Shown here in pieces: positions 42,701 to 57,700 of a stretch of 64,000 bases of DNA (position 1 is its first letter; every line of letters starts with the position of its first letter). Source of the DNA: Melanocharis versteri (lineage: Eukaryota; Chordata; Aves; Passeriformes; Melanocharitidae); assembly GCA_013397845.1 (NCBI GenBank), contig VZTG01004393.1:620001-684000 (forward strand). The letters are read 5' to 3'. A model generated the notes under the pieces. It was given only the letters and a program-made list of their open reading frames with translations. It was not told where the DNA came from and did not search any database. The position numbers were made by a program, and so were the translations under genes.

Positions 42701-45700
42701 GTCATGATCCCTCATGCATGAGAAGGTACATTCTCACAGTAGTTTAAATTTCATCCACATGAGCTAGACAGCAGTTTTCAGCAGTTAACAGACAAACATT
42801 CTGCTCCTAAGTGGTATAAAAATTTTCAACGACATTTTAACTCCTGAAATCTCCTGCTGGAAGGCAGGAAAACAGGAAAGCAAAACAACTCTTATTAATT
42901 CCTCTGTTCGGAGCATGCAAACCAAAAGAAAATAAGCAGTAAGATCTGCAGACACTCACTTGAATCATCTGTTCAGTGTTGTTAAAAACTGTCTGAAACT
43001 GCGGCCCATTTCTGTTAGCCTGAAAATAATGATTTGCATGAAGATTAATATTAATGCCAGCCAGTCACTGTCCTCTTCAGAAGATAAACAATCCAACTAG
43101 CTCTGAATAGTAGGTTTAGGACTACATATAGACTATATAATAAGAATATGTAGAAATGCTTCAAAAATAATTTTAAAAAGCTTTGTGTATACCTTGACAT
43201 ATTCCACCTTCAGAAGGTCTAAGCCAGGCTTGTCTGAGGAACTAATTAGATGAATGGGTGCTTTTTTACCTGTAAAACACCACATAAGATAAACAAGAAT
43301 TAGGATCATTTCTGTTCTTTCAGAGAACCAAATAATTTGTGCCTTGAAGGTAGAGATTAACTTTCAGTACCATTTGCTAAAATACATTGCACCACCAAAT
43401 ATGAGTCACTGGCTTCTCTTTGTCAAGTCCAACATGGCAAATCCCTTCTCTATCCAAAGACTGAGCTCTAAGCCATTTATTTATCCCATAAGCATTATGG
43501 TGAGAGTCCAGAGCTTATCAACTGTACCAGTGGAACAAGCACTGCCAATGGACAGCTGCACATTAACTGAGAAACTGAAACAACATTTGCATTTCAGTGA
43601 GCACAAGGCACAGGAGAGCTCTGACTAATTGCTACACACACACACATGTCCACTTCTCTACCATTGCTTATTACCTTCCATTCCATAGTAATCCAAGTTT
43701 ATTTTCTTCAAATAAGATACAGCTGCTAAATTATAGGTTTTGACAGTAGCTTCTGTCCCAAGATGCATTACATCAAATACAAGTACTGTTTCCTCAATTT
43801 TCTTTTGTCTGGTGAGTTCTACTAAAACCTGCATGAGCACAAAATACAGTTATGCCACCTTTTCAAATGTATTTCTCATCATTTAAACCAGCAACAAAAA
43901 AAGTGCAAGATTAATGCCCTCCCTGCTTTGTTGGAAGCATTGTTTTTATTACAGACTTAAGAGGATAAAATAGAGAGGAGAACTGATTGTTTGATGGTGA
44001 AAGATATAAATATAAAAAATATTTGGGGATTTTCTCTTTGCAAAAAACCTGTCTGGGCACTGCCTTTGTTTTTCCAGTGCAAAATTCCCACTCCCTACCC
44101 CCTAATTATGAATTGGTACTAATTTTTTCTACTAAAAATACTCCAATAAGGGACTTTTTCCCTCTTCTTTCATAATACACATTTATCTGTGTGTATGTAT
44201 CATGTTTTATTTATATGAATGACATACAGACAAGAAATATCTCATATGCATAGAAACATATATTTGTATACATGGGGGTTTTTTGTTTGGTGATTATGTT
44301 TTTGCACCCACTAATCTGGAGAACACTGGTAAATGAAGATTGGAATTTTTTTTAACGCATTCTTTAGGTAGGGGAAATAGAATTACAGACATACTTCTTT
44401 AATTTCAAACTTCAGCTGAAGATCTGTCAGTTCTTCCTGAGCAGGCTCCTCTTTTCTTATTTCTTCTCCTTTAATTACTGAACTGTCAGTTGGTTCAGAG
44501 CTTTCCTCAAAATCAAAACATTCTTCTTCAGAGTCTACAGAAATGAAATTACTTCCTCAGTAAACTTTTTCCAGAAACAGGGCTAAATATCCCACCCTCT
44601 CTTTCCCATTCCAATTGCATTTTTAACTGCATGATCACTTTAAACCTAACCTGACAAAATATACTTTAAATCTATACTGCTCTCCTACCCACTAGATGAG
44701 AAGTGAACAAAATTAAAGCCCTATTAAGTATGGCACTAGAGTCTAAAGGCATCATTAGACATCCAAGAACACATAAGAAAGTAATAATAAGAGAAGCTCC
44801 AGGAAACAAGCGCCTCAGGTTCCACTGTAGGAAATTTTTCTCTAGAACAGCCATGAAAATAAATGCTCAAATCCAGTGTCAATACATTAATTTCTCAATA
44901 GTGTGTTATTCTAGTTCTGCCTTTTCAGAAAAAGGAGAGCTTTGCTAATGCAAAACAGTCAGAACAACCTAATACAAGTTAGTATTTCCAGTTCAATCAT
45001 TTGGAAAGGTTGCTTATGCATAATATTAATTTTAAAAAAAAAAGCAGGTTTGCTTTTTAGAAAAAGCAAGTTTATTAGCCTGAGGGAACATCAGCATCTT
45101 AATCAAATCTCCTTACGCACTTGAGGGTAGATATGACCTATCAATGCTCACCTCTGTTGTCCTTGCATGTTTTAACATCAATAACAGCATGAAAATATTA
45201 GCTATTCCCTAAGTTATGGCCTGCTACCTTAACAAAGACACATCTGTAGCTTCTCACCTGACACTATTTCTGCTAACAACTGGGGAGTATTAAGTAACCC
45301 TTTACCAACAACAGGAATTGTGGGAATAGCTGGTACCTGGAGGGAAAGAAAAGAGAAAAATAACTAACACAGTATTTTAAAGTTTATATAACTTGGTACA
45401 TTCATATTTTCTACTGATGATGAATCTTCCACATTGCCTCAACCACATTCTTTGCCAAGGTCAGCTCTGCCAACACTTATACTGAAACCAGCAGGACAAA
45501 TGACAAAGGCTCCATCACTTGTTTGAGGAAGCCCAGAATGTTCTGATGCTAGGTCAATGAAGACAATAGTGAGGTCTTTTCGTTTGTTTGGGTTTTTTTT
45601 TTTTAAGTTTTCTTAGTTGTAGTCAGCTTACCTTTGTGCTTGGAACTGACATAGATGACTTCTGAGGCAGTGGAATGCTATCAATCAGATCAAAGATTGC

Positions 45701-48700
45701 CTTGATTTTCTGGTCAGAGAGTCTGACATGCACCAAAGGAAGTCCTCCTGACACTTTAAACCTTTTTTAAAAAAAACAACTGATTAAACTCCTATACAAA
45801 AAGGTACGACTTCTTCATTTAAATCTTACCAATATGGATACTCCTATATAAAGATCATATCACAATAAAGCCAGGGATTCTGCATCAAAACAGGGCTTGG
45901 ACTTAAGCAATAGTTCGTAACCAGCAAAGGGTTCAGAGAACTACTACCCAAAAAAGATTTTGGCAACAGTACTAACCTATTTCGATTTCTTAGTTAATAC
46001 CTTCAAATTACAAAGTGCAACTGAACCTTTAGAGAAAATACAGTTTTCTGTTCTCTAAGTAGACAGTAATTCTAAACGAGTCTTTTGAACATTAATATAT
46101 TACTTTGCCATCCTGGAATCTCTTTCCACCATTGATTTTGCCAACTGTACATGAATATCCATAGGCTGCAAAATGTGCAAAGTTGATGGATGTTGAAAAC
46201 GAGCCTTCTTCCAGTCTTCACCTGAAAATGTCCAGTAAATTTAGATGAAAAAAAACATCACTTGTTAATTGCTTTAATTAAGGCATCATTAAAGTAATCA
46301 AATGGCATCACTAGGAGGGTAAAAAAACCCACTCACCAAGTAAAGAAACCTAAAACAACTTAGGTCAAGTATTTTAAGAGCTTTTAATCCAATTTGTAAA
46401 CACTACTGCCTCAGCAGCACTAAACCAAATTCTACATTAGAAGATGTATCTACATCGACCCCTAGAAAAACAAATGTATAGACAGACAAAAGATAGAACA
46501 ACCTAGCATTCTGTTGATTACACAAACTTAAGCTCAAGTGAAGAACTAAGGCAAATTTTAGCTGTGCTTTTCCTGCATATGATGGAAAATGTAGTAGTTC
46601 TATTCATTTACATTCATTGCTACCATCAAAGTGATGCACAAGTCCAAACAAAAAGTGAGCAGCTGTTTGAAGAGAAACTAACCAATTTTTTCAAAGTTTG
46701 GCACCCAACATGTATTATAACCTATCTTTTCATTAGCTAATGATTTTAGTTTGTCTTTTTTTCTTTAAAAAACATAGCTCTTTCTTACAGGTAGGTAGCC
46801 TTTGACAATCTATTGCATAAACAGCAGCTATATTGCTTTGTTACCTGTTCTTCCAAACAGAAGTTGCACATTTTTAATTTTCACATCAAATTTGTCATAA
46901 GCTTTGTCCATAATCTCCTCTAAAGATGAAAACTTAGAAGCTTCACTACTGCCTTGATTTATGCTGTTCAGCTAAACACATAACAAACAAAATAAAGTTA
47001 AGTCTTTAAAACAGACATGTGCTATTCATTCTAGTGAAGATGAAAAGATGATTCATAGGAGTTAATTATTGACATTTGGACTCTTACAGAGAAAATATCT
47101 TAAATCCTTTCACACTTCACTTATTCTTGATAAGTAGGGGGTTTTTTGTTGTTACTTCTATCAACCCACTTAATTCGAGCTATGCAAAAAGAATTTTTTT
47201 CACTGGTCTATAATTTTACTATGGAACACAACTAAAATAAATATTTAATCAGTCATAAAATCAAGTTAAATGACTGCAATCTTTCCATTTTATAGAAACA
47301 AAGGAATTAATTCTCAAACTTAAAGAGAAAAATTATATTCTCTTTTATTAATAAAAGGCTATCCTTTTACAAAAAGGAAACAAAAGTTCATGTGTTCTGC
47401 TGAAGAAATGAAAGATACTAAATGATAAGGTATTACAATCACGATTACAGTATGAGCATGTTTTCTGGGGAGGCTTAACTAGTACAAGTATGTCAAAGAT
47501 ACCCTAACAACTCTGATCAAACTGCTGACCCAAAGCTATTTGGTCAGAAATACGAAAAGTTAAAAATATGTTGACACAAGCGATCACCCTGCCCTCTGAA
47601 AGCAAGATGGTTCCAGATGACAGCTATATTAAAAGAGAATATTTGCTTCTCCTGAGCTTATAAGAGATGTTATTTATATACCTGAAATGTACCGAAGTCC
47701 AATATCAGCAAATCTGAATTTTCATGGTAGAAACCAGTCTGTGGAACCACAAGGTAGGAAGGTTTCAGATTAATCTTCAAGTCAAGGACTTTCCGCATTT
47801 CGATAATATGAACTAATCCTTAAACAAAAAGGACAGGGCATGGAAATGTAAATGCTATTCACAAGCGAAACAATTGTGACAGTCGGCATACAAAAAGATG
47901 TTATCTGAAAGATAAAGCATTTTGAGTTGAGACTTTCATAGCATTCTACTGATTGCTCACTAAACTCAATGCTCCTTCCCACAAAACATTCACTAAACCT
48001 GCGAGTAACCAAGTGAGAAGAAATTAACTCTATCCCAGCAGAAACGAGGGCACCAACTCATGGAAAAATCCCAATCCTAATATTTGGCTATCAATCAAAA
48101 CATAAGCCAAGTGTTTGGGTAACCATATTGAAACATTTTAAGGGTTCACCTTCACTGAGATTTGTTACGAACTTACCTGTAGCAGTTCTTTCCTTGATTT
48201 CTTCCAGTTTCGTTAATGTGGCTGTTGTAAATCTTTCAAGATCCATTCCTTTACTTGTCTGAAAGAATTCTACCACTGCATTTATTGTTCTCTTTAAAAA
48301 AAAAAAAGAAAAAAATACAAGAATTAGCATTATACATGTAAGTCACTCAACAAAAACTCAAAATCAAATCTGGACAGAGCAAAGAGAGTAAGAGCAAAGA
48401 AAGAGGACTCAGAAATAGCTGAAAATTTTGGTTACTACTCACTGCATCATATTTTATTTCCACAGGCTGTGATTCAATAGTAAGGCTCTGGTCAGCTGTA
48501 CTGTCCTCTGGGTTAACATCAAACTCAATCTTAAGCAGAGAAGATCTGCTATCCCCTATGGAAGCCACAAGAGATGGTACAATGTTTTGTTGTCTCAGGC
48601 CTGTAACATACCAGTTTTCAAGCTTTGCTTCAACCCTAAAGAAGATGAATAGTTAAAAATACTTAATTAGGCTAGGTTTAGAATCAGTTGCAAGAGAAAA

Positions 48701-51700
48701 GAAAGGCAGAATATTTATGTTACATAAATAAAAAGTGTAGGAATGTTTACTATTGTGTATGGATTTAAAAAGCAGTTACAGACTTCTTTTGGTGCAAATG
48801 GGAATTCTGTACTGAGAACTGCCTTGACAATAGTGTTAAGTAGAGTCTGTAGGAAAACACCTTTGAAGAAAGCCATTGAACACCAGCAAACCACACCAAC
48901 TCTACTCATTCTCAGAAGTACCTATTACATAAGAAACTGATTTTCACGTCTTGTGCCTCCACCACTGAAATCCCTGACTTTGGGAGGCAACACATTTGGC
49001 CATAATCAGTGTCACATGCCCAGCTCTACTGAGATAACTGAATTACATTTTCTTCAGTAACATAACACTAATAAGAGTACCTGTTCTACCGCTTCAGTCT
49101 TGCAAACTAAATTATATAGCATGCATTTATGTAAAAGAACATCAAAGCTCTTTTTGTTTCTGTGCAGCATTCAAACTGCACCTTGAAAATTCTCCAGCAC
49201 GGTTTTTAGCAAAAATATTTCAAGAGTCAGTGGCTGAGCTGGTGATCTTATGTATGAAGCCAGAACTGAAGGAACTGCAAATGGAAGCAAAAAGTGCACA
49301 AATTCATTTTCCAGACACTGGAAATTTTACTCATTGACTGTGTAATCCAATAATTTTTGTTCAATATTTCTGGTGTGCCCTCTCTTAAAACACAGAAAGG
49401 TCTCACTATCATATGCTCTGGCTGATCTCCCACCCACATCACACACACATAATTTTTCATTTCTGTAGGCAGTGAGTAACACATTCACTAGCTTGGCTGG
49501 AGTGTGTTGGCCACACCATTTCAAACTGCTTAGCTATCACTTCCCAAAAGTCATATTCAGCACTTCGACACATATTCAAGAAAGAGGTTGCCATTGTTCA
49601 TGAAAACTAGCAGACAGCATTCCCTTCTTCATTCCCTTCTATGTTATTCACCAAATTATATTATTTACAACAGAGCACAATTACAGAATGCCCACAGACT
49701 TACAAGGCAATATACAACAAGCACTACCCAAGAATGCACTACCCAAGAAAAGTTAATAAGCTGGGGAGTGGGGTGAGGAGAAGCAGAGATGTTTCTACAA
49801 AAAGAAATACCAATCTAATTACTTAATGGCTTGTGCTCCCGGGCGCTGTGATATTTTGGTACTCAGACCAATTATCTGTACTTTTAGAGTTTCTGCCACA
49901 TTCTTGTCTTCTTTAATTGTAAGAGAAGTGCTTAACAGCTTCAATGTCACAACATGGGCAACATACTAGCGAGAAGAACAGAGGAAACTGAAATCAGTTA
50001 TCTCAATAAGAACAATTTTTCACAACTCCTCATTTTAACAAACTGAAATGTCTTTCTAAGTTTTTCCAGTCAACTAAGATTAGAAACACATCTCTATGCA
50101 GAAAGCAAAGTACAGAGTCTTTACTTTATTCAATGTTCAGCAGTCATTTCTTTAACATAAAATAGTGTAGTTAAACAAATGCAGAGCAAATATAATCTCT
50201 TTTCAGCATTAAGGAATTTATTTTTTAAACCCTGAAGCAAGCATAGCTAAACTACATTCAGTAGAGAACTCACTAGATCAACCAAAATCATTATAATCCC
50301 ATTATATAACTACATTTTAGAAGACATAGCTTGTACACCTTTGTTTTTCTTGCTGCTAAATGTCAAGTCCTCGCCTTGCCAAGAGAGGGTTCTGACTTCC
50401 CGACACATGCACCATTTTATGACTGCATCAATCAGCAACTTCAGAAGAATCAAATAATATTTCCTATCTGAATTTGAAGCCTTCATCTTTCTTCAGGGTA
50501 ATGAGAGAGCTGAAGGCATCTTTACACTTAATTAGATATGTGGTTTGTTTTTTTAAACTATCCCATAGGTAGCTTACCTGCTTCGGTAATGAAAGGTGAT
50601 GGGAGCTGTCACTATATCCAATAGCGGTAAAAAGTTTAGCTTTCTCCTCTGGTGTCATTAGTTCATCAATAGCTAAAAACCAAAAATCCACACAATTTGC
50701 ACCTTAATAAATAACAATTACCACTGTTCCTCACGTTTGCCTCCTCCTCCTACTTAATTTGATTGATTCTTCATATTGCACTAAATTCCAGATTGTAAAA
50801 TAATTCACACAAGAGTCTTCATATATGGTGGTACATATGCAGCACAGAAATCAATATAATTTTTATTATAAAAGTATCCATAGCTCCCCATGATGAAAAT
50901 AGATTTCAGGAATTTTAGTAGATCAAACCTCTGATCCAGACAGCAAATCACCAGAAACAGAGCATTCCAATTGTTGCCAATTATCACTATCGCTGTAAGT
51001 GCCATATTCTTCTCCTCATCAAGGTTCTGAAAAGCTTATGGCCAATTTAGAAAAACGCCTTATTTGCTGGCTCAATATTCAGTAAGAAGTGCTATAAAAT
51101 GATCAATACTGCATTGCACTGCTTATGCCATACCCTCTCCTGCATAGTAGGAAGCAATAATACCATCACTTTCTATTTAACGTATAAGAAGACATAAAAT
51201 CTCTCTAGACATTAGTGCATTACAGTCTACACTTACTTTCAGGTACAGGTGATTCTTCATCTTCTTTTTTCCTAGATTCTCTTTTACCCCAGAAACCACC
51301 AAACCATCCTCCACTTTTCTTTTCTGCTTCAGTGCTTTTCTTCTTCAGTAATCTTTGTCCTGACCTTATTGTCTACAAACCAGAAATTAGAACAAATCGG
51401 ACAAAATACATAATTAATAGTATTACTATTTTTCTGTAAATAATCCAGGTATGTATGCATGTTGAATGTGCATTTAACTGAGGGACAGCAACACCACATC
51501 ACAAGGAATTAAGAGCACTTCGACTCACTAGACAGAGGCAAAAAGAGGACCAGGGTGAGGGACATGTCTCTGCGTGTCTGTGCATGGACAGACACAAGCA
51601 CACCTTACTTTTACGTTGGACAGTTTTTTCTACACATTTCACCAGCATTTAGACTACAAAAAGATAGGAACTATACAAAAAGACAGTATTTAAGAGAGTA

Positions 51701-54700
51701 CAAAAAGCAACTACATTCCTTAAATCTAGTAGATTCCTTAACCTGGTAGTAACAAACCTGAAGACTGATCCTGTACCATTTAAAACTTTTGAACTTTTTT
51801 TGGAACTAGTTTCCAGTTTGGAAATCAATTACTCCTGTCCTAGAAGGATAGGAAACTTGTCTTCCAACCTACCTATCCTATCATACACATCAGCATCATT
51901 TTTAAAAAAATACTATCATGACAAAACCATCCTATTTGAAGTGCTACAATATTACTGAACAAAAATAACTCCTTACCTCAACTTGTGCTTGTTGTCTTGC
52001 CAAGATTATACTGAAGGTGTCAAGTTTTCTTTCTAGGTCCTATAAAAATGTATGATCAAATTACTTTCCTTTAAAACACATTTAGGAAAGGCTCTCCACT
52101 ACAAATTTTCTACCAGCTCCTTCATATTTACACTCCAATTGATTTCTAGCTCTGCCCATTTCTATCACAGGTATATCCCACCCCTGGCTGCAAAGTTCAC
52201 TAGAAGATAAAATCGATGTTAGGCAGTCCAGTTTTTTTTCTTAACTAGATTACTCTTGCACTTCATTAAATGTATCCATGCTCATAAATCCTCAACCAAA
52301 GACAGACTGTTTTAAATGGCACTTTATTAGTATTCTGTTTTGTTTTCCACAACTGGTTACACAGAACTTCAGATTAAAAAGGTATTTCCACAGACCTCTT
52401 GTGCTCTTGTAAAACCATCAACCTGGATTACTCTCAATTATGTCTAAAGAATTATTTCATAGAGGGACCAAAATATAATTCCTTTAAAGAGAAAAGACTC
52501 ATACCTGAATTTGCCTCTGTGTTTCTTCTGACAGTTTACTCTGTGTTAGCTTGCTCTTGTACACATTTTTGTAACTCTTCAGAAGCTGCCTGTGCTGTTT
52601 TATGTTACTCCATGACCACATTCGAGTATGTCTTCTGATGTGAACTTCAAGAACACTGTTACCTGCATATTTCCACCTACAAGAATTTCACACTTGTGAA
52701 CAACTTCCCATTTCATTTTTGCATTACAACTTACAGGTTGCAGAGGTAGTTTATTAGTATGCAAACACTGTTCACCACTTGTGAGCTGAGTAACTTGGCT
52801 TATAAATATTTTAATGTTTTCAACATCACTTTTGAAAAATGGACAGAGGGTTTACATTTAATGCCTGAAGAACTACAAACCCTCATTATTGACTTCTGCA
52901 TGTTTGCAAATTTGGGCTGTTACAGCATTAAGTGCACTTAAGCACTTTGATAATCAGTATCAGTTAGTACTTTGAAGAAAAAGCGTATCAGTTCAAATCT
53001 TTAAAAACTACAGTTGACATACATGTTTCCCTTGTATTACATTTGCTGGTTTTTTTCTAGCCTTTCTAAAATTACATTTTAACCTCTAGTGAGAGAACTG
53101 GCATTTGTTCAAATTTTGGGGACTTCAGCTTAGCAAGTGAGATTTTCATCAATTGGATCTTTCATCACTTGAATCTAACAGCTAAGCAAAGCTCTGTGAA
53201 AGTTGTATCAGCATGTGATCTAGTTTTAAAACTACTTTTAACCATGAAGGAAAATGAAGAGACTGGAGAAGACTCCAGCATCTCCCAAAGAATGCATGAA
53301 TACACACAGCTTACCATTCCCTGGCATTTTTATGGAGAGATACATTTGGCCTAAATCTTCTGTACGGTGCATTGCGAACCATGTAATCTATGGACTCCAG
53401 CAGGTCTATCATGCTGAGGTACTAAACACAGGAAAACAAGTTTCTCAGCAGCGGTTCAGGTTTTGTTTGCAGGCAGTGCTCAAACTGCATGTATACCATG
53501 GCCTTCAGTATTCCTTAAACTACACAGAAGTTTAAGTCCATGCATTTTCATTAGTACCTGGAAGTGGACCAACTGCATCCATTGTTCTCAAAGGACACCA
53601 CTACATGAACCCCTGCTTCCCTCAAAGAACAACAATTTGCACTTTTATCAGCCTGCTCAGCACAAACTCTCAGGCTTTCTCAAACCAACCATATTTGTTT
53701 GTCAATGCACAGCTTCCCTCATTTTAGAGCTGCCTTTACGTTAGTAAACCTTACTGGTACAGTTCTGAACTCAATATACATAAACTTAGACATCATTAAG
53801 AGCTAAAAAGCTCTTTAGCCAACTAACTGCAAGTTATCTCTGAATAAATGAGAACACTAATATTGCTGAGGAGCCATCTAAATTAGTTCCTTGATACTTC
53901 AGCAGGCTTTGTTGCCAAAGTCAGCACACTCCATTCACCCTCACCCTTGCTTGTACCTTGGCACCTCTGCAGTTATAACACTGGGTTATACTTTAATAAG
54001 ATAAGGGCTACTCATGATTGCATTCTCTAGGCAAAAAGAATGCTACCGGAAGGGCTGAATACAGATCAGGTGGTCCCCAGAGGGTCCACAGGTAAGACTG
54101 TCAGAGTACAAGAATCACCGGGAAGTGATTGTTACACAGTGGGGAAAAGATCCTGCACTTTTCCCACAGGTACTGCTAAACAGTTCAGAAATTCTACAAG
54201 CATATAAGCACAAGAATCCCTAAGAAGAATGTTTTCCAGTGAAAAAACACTATAGTTCATCACAAACTGAAATGGGTAATAAATACCAAACCAACTTGCC
54301 TGCGGCTTAGTGAATTCAATGACAATTCTCTGTACTTCTACATTACAATCAATCTTAGGAGTTTTCAGTTCTACTTCTGCATATGGGTTGATATACAGTC
54401 TTGCAGAGGCTGACACTGGTCTGAAAACTTGAAGATAAAAAAAATTGAGATGGATTTTTTACTTAAATATAGCAAGCAATAGATCAACCACTTTGTACTG
54501 ATAACATGCATGCTCAAGCCCCACAGAATCAGGATGCAATTCTTACCAACAAAAACTAGCCCAGCAATAGTCAAAAAGCACACAAGCCCTAATATGTTCT
54601 ATTACATTTGGGTTTTTCTAAAATGAAGATCGTATGGCCACGCCTGCAGGATCAGGTCAGGCTGTTGTACACTAACATGTTCAGAATAGTTTAGATCCAC

Positions 54701-57700
54701 TCACTCCTAGCTTACTTACTGTACTGGTAGTCTTCAGGCTGGTTACCACTACATGGAATTCCTCTTTTCAGCTGATCCTGCAAAGGGATACAACACCATC
54801 TAGCAATTGCTGAAGAGGATTACTTGTTTAGAGTTCTCGAAGCATTGAGTAGACGAACTTAAGTTAATGTGTATTTTGCAGACTTTTGCAGCTGTCAATT
54901 CAATCTGTGTATTGATTTGTGTTTTCACTTCAGACTGAGATTCAGAGAAAAAACAGGAAAACATCCACAGACAGGCAATGCCAAAGGAACTTGGCTGTTC
55001 TTAGACAATTGGATGGTTTTAAGCACTTCACAGTTTTAATTCAATCTTCAATGTTAGAACCAAGCTCACTGAGTTACGTACATATTTTGTTAAGGGCAAA
55101 ATATAACAAAAATAAAGACATCCATAAAAGATGAGCACAAAAGAAAAAGGTAAACAAGTAGTATTGTACAAGGACACACAGAACACCTTTATAAACATAA
55201 TGGGTCAAAAATATATCATGTCTAAACCCTATACGGGTTGATAACAAATGAGGTTCATAAAATATTATTAACAATAGCGCAATGGATTAACATATGGCCC
55301 TGAATACAGGTGACTATAAGTGTGAGGAGTGGGGTAGAAATCAGTGTGGTGTAGTTTTGAATACTACAAGAGCCAGTGAATATAGTAATCAATGCATTTT
55401 CTTCTACATTACCAGTATTTGTTCACGGGACCCATGATAATACATTTTGCTGTGTATGTTCCAATAAGCACTGAGGCTGTCCAGGCACAAAAGCTGCACA
55501 GGAAAGAAAACATGCAACAAACTGCATACTCTGTATTCAACCCATTCTACGAACTTAGCTTTCCACTTGTGAAAACAGAAAATACATGAAAGCAGACCAG
55601 ACAGCAAATGAAACATTAGCATTGAGATGTATTTAATCTGACAATACTATTTTGAAATGATAATTGAATTGAAAGTTCTTAAATCACATGTTCATGCACA
55701 TCTGTTAAACATGACCCTGGATTACAGGGGTGAGGGTGCACAAAACTCGTACTTGGCCTAATAAAGAAGCCAGGACTATGCAGCCCTTCTTATATCGTTC
55801 CTATAATTCCTTAGATCTCTGCATACTCCTTTCTGCACAGGTTCAGGGGGTGGGCAGGGAGAACAGACTGCTTAGCTCCCAGAATCCCAATTATATTAGG
55901 AATACGAATTAGATTAGGAAATGGCAATTTGACAACCTCTTTGAAAACAGTTTCCACACAGGCTTGCTGTATAATGCATTGACCGAGGAGATCAGCACTC
56001 CCGTGTAAGAGAAATTATTTAAACAACGGAGTTTATTTACGTTTATGCCTTACATAAAAACAGTTATTTGTGTTCTATGTGTGTTTAAACATACATCCAA
56101 AAATAAAGAAAAACAGGAGAATTCAAAAAGCAAACTATTTTTCCAACTTTATTTAGAGCCCTAGGTTTACTAGTCTCCAAACTAGTCAGTTGCTTTCTTC
56201 ACTTGTGTAGGAATAAACCCAAAACACATTACCTTGTATATTATTTTTGCAGCTTCATTCAGAATGGAAGGTGTCCAGTTCTCGTTTGTTGTCTAAAAGT
56301 TCAAAGCGATAAAAGCAATTTTATGCATCTTAGCTAACACATTTGTGGGTTTATCCTATGCTTCCAAGCAACAAATGCATCCAGTTTCTCTGCATACACA
56401 CACATCAAGATAACATACAAAAATCTGCCAGCTTACTTTCATACTTTGATATTCAACTCATCATCCTACCCATAAAATGCTTAACAGCTAAGGCAAGGAG
56501 AGGTTCGCTGAAATTTTCTCTCCCCATCACTCAAAAGGCCTGGTAAAATACTAAATTCATCATCATGATGCAATGTTTGCCTTCATTTATTATGCTTGGA
56601 CATAACCTACCCAGTTTCAAAGGTCACTCAGATCATTAGAACAAATCACCAAGTCTCAGAAAGTGTGATGTTCCTTCATCCTCTTCCCTTCTGCTTGCTC
56701 AAACTGCCAGTGCTATTTGCATGAATAAAAGATTGTCTTCACTTCCAGCTGTATGCACACTGTCACTATCTTCTTACTATGTTCCTTTCCCTTTCTGCTA
56801 CTCCAAAGACAAGCAAACTGAACACACAAGAACACGCATTCACACACACATTACCAGCAAACTAAGCTCGCCCAATGTCATTCCCAAGGAAACCGGACAC
56901 TGTGGGTCTGTGATCTACAAAAACAGAAAAATAACAGGTATTTATTTCTCTTGCTGCAGACAGATGTATCATTTAAAGTTGACTGAAATCCTGAACTGTT
57001 CTGAGCAACTTCCTTTGCTTAGTTATTCTAACTGAAACATTACTGGAACCCACTAGAATAGGCCAAAACTAATATGGCTGTAGTGTAAAGACTTTGACTT
57101 CAATTCAAACCTAAAATTTTCTTTTGGATTCTAACATTGTCATACAGGAAAAAAAAAAAATTAGACTACCACATCTCAGTCAGCTATATCACTTTATGAT
57201 ATGCACTTCTATGACCTCTTAAACTTTAGTGTCTCTGAAAACAGTCCCAAAGAAAGGTTTGAGAAATAATTATCCAGCACTTTTCTTTTAAATTCAATTG
57301 TCTCATAACAAACTGCTTAATCTTTTTCCTAAAGGAAGGTAAAACTAGAAATACCAGTTTGGTTCATATAAACAAACATTCTTGTTTATCAATTAGGTGT
57401 TTTCAACAATTTGCGTTCAGACCCATCTGCAAACCCATCAGCTTCTCCCATTCTGGACTCTCCCCAGGAGACACTGAAAAACTCTGCACATTCACTGCAC
57501 ACAGCAATATGTGAGAACAGACACTACCCACACTTAGTCAGCAAGACAGCACTGGACAAGGGGAAAGAGAATATCTATTTCACATATCCGTATTTCTGGC
57601 ATTCAGTCATATCTGGGGCAAGTTATTTGAAGAGGTGCAGAAGAAACCACAGCAACTTTTTCAAGGTGGCAAATATAGTTTTTCTATGGACTAGAGAATC

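Noticed and set aside
53169..53744. Several overlapping plus-strand open frames
   Set aside because: They overlap exon w9 on the opposite strand and flanking intron; no recognisable protein, so treated as shadows or chance.
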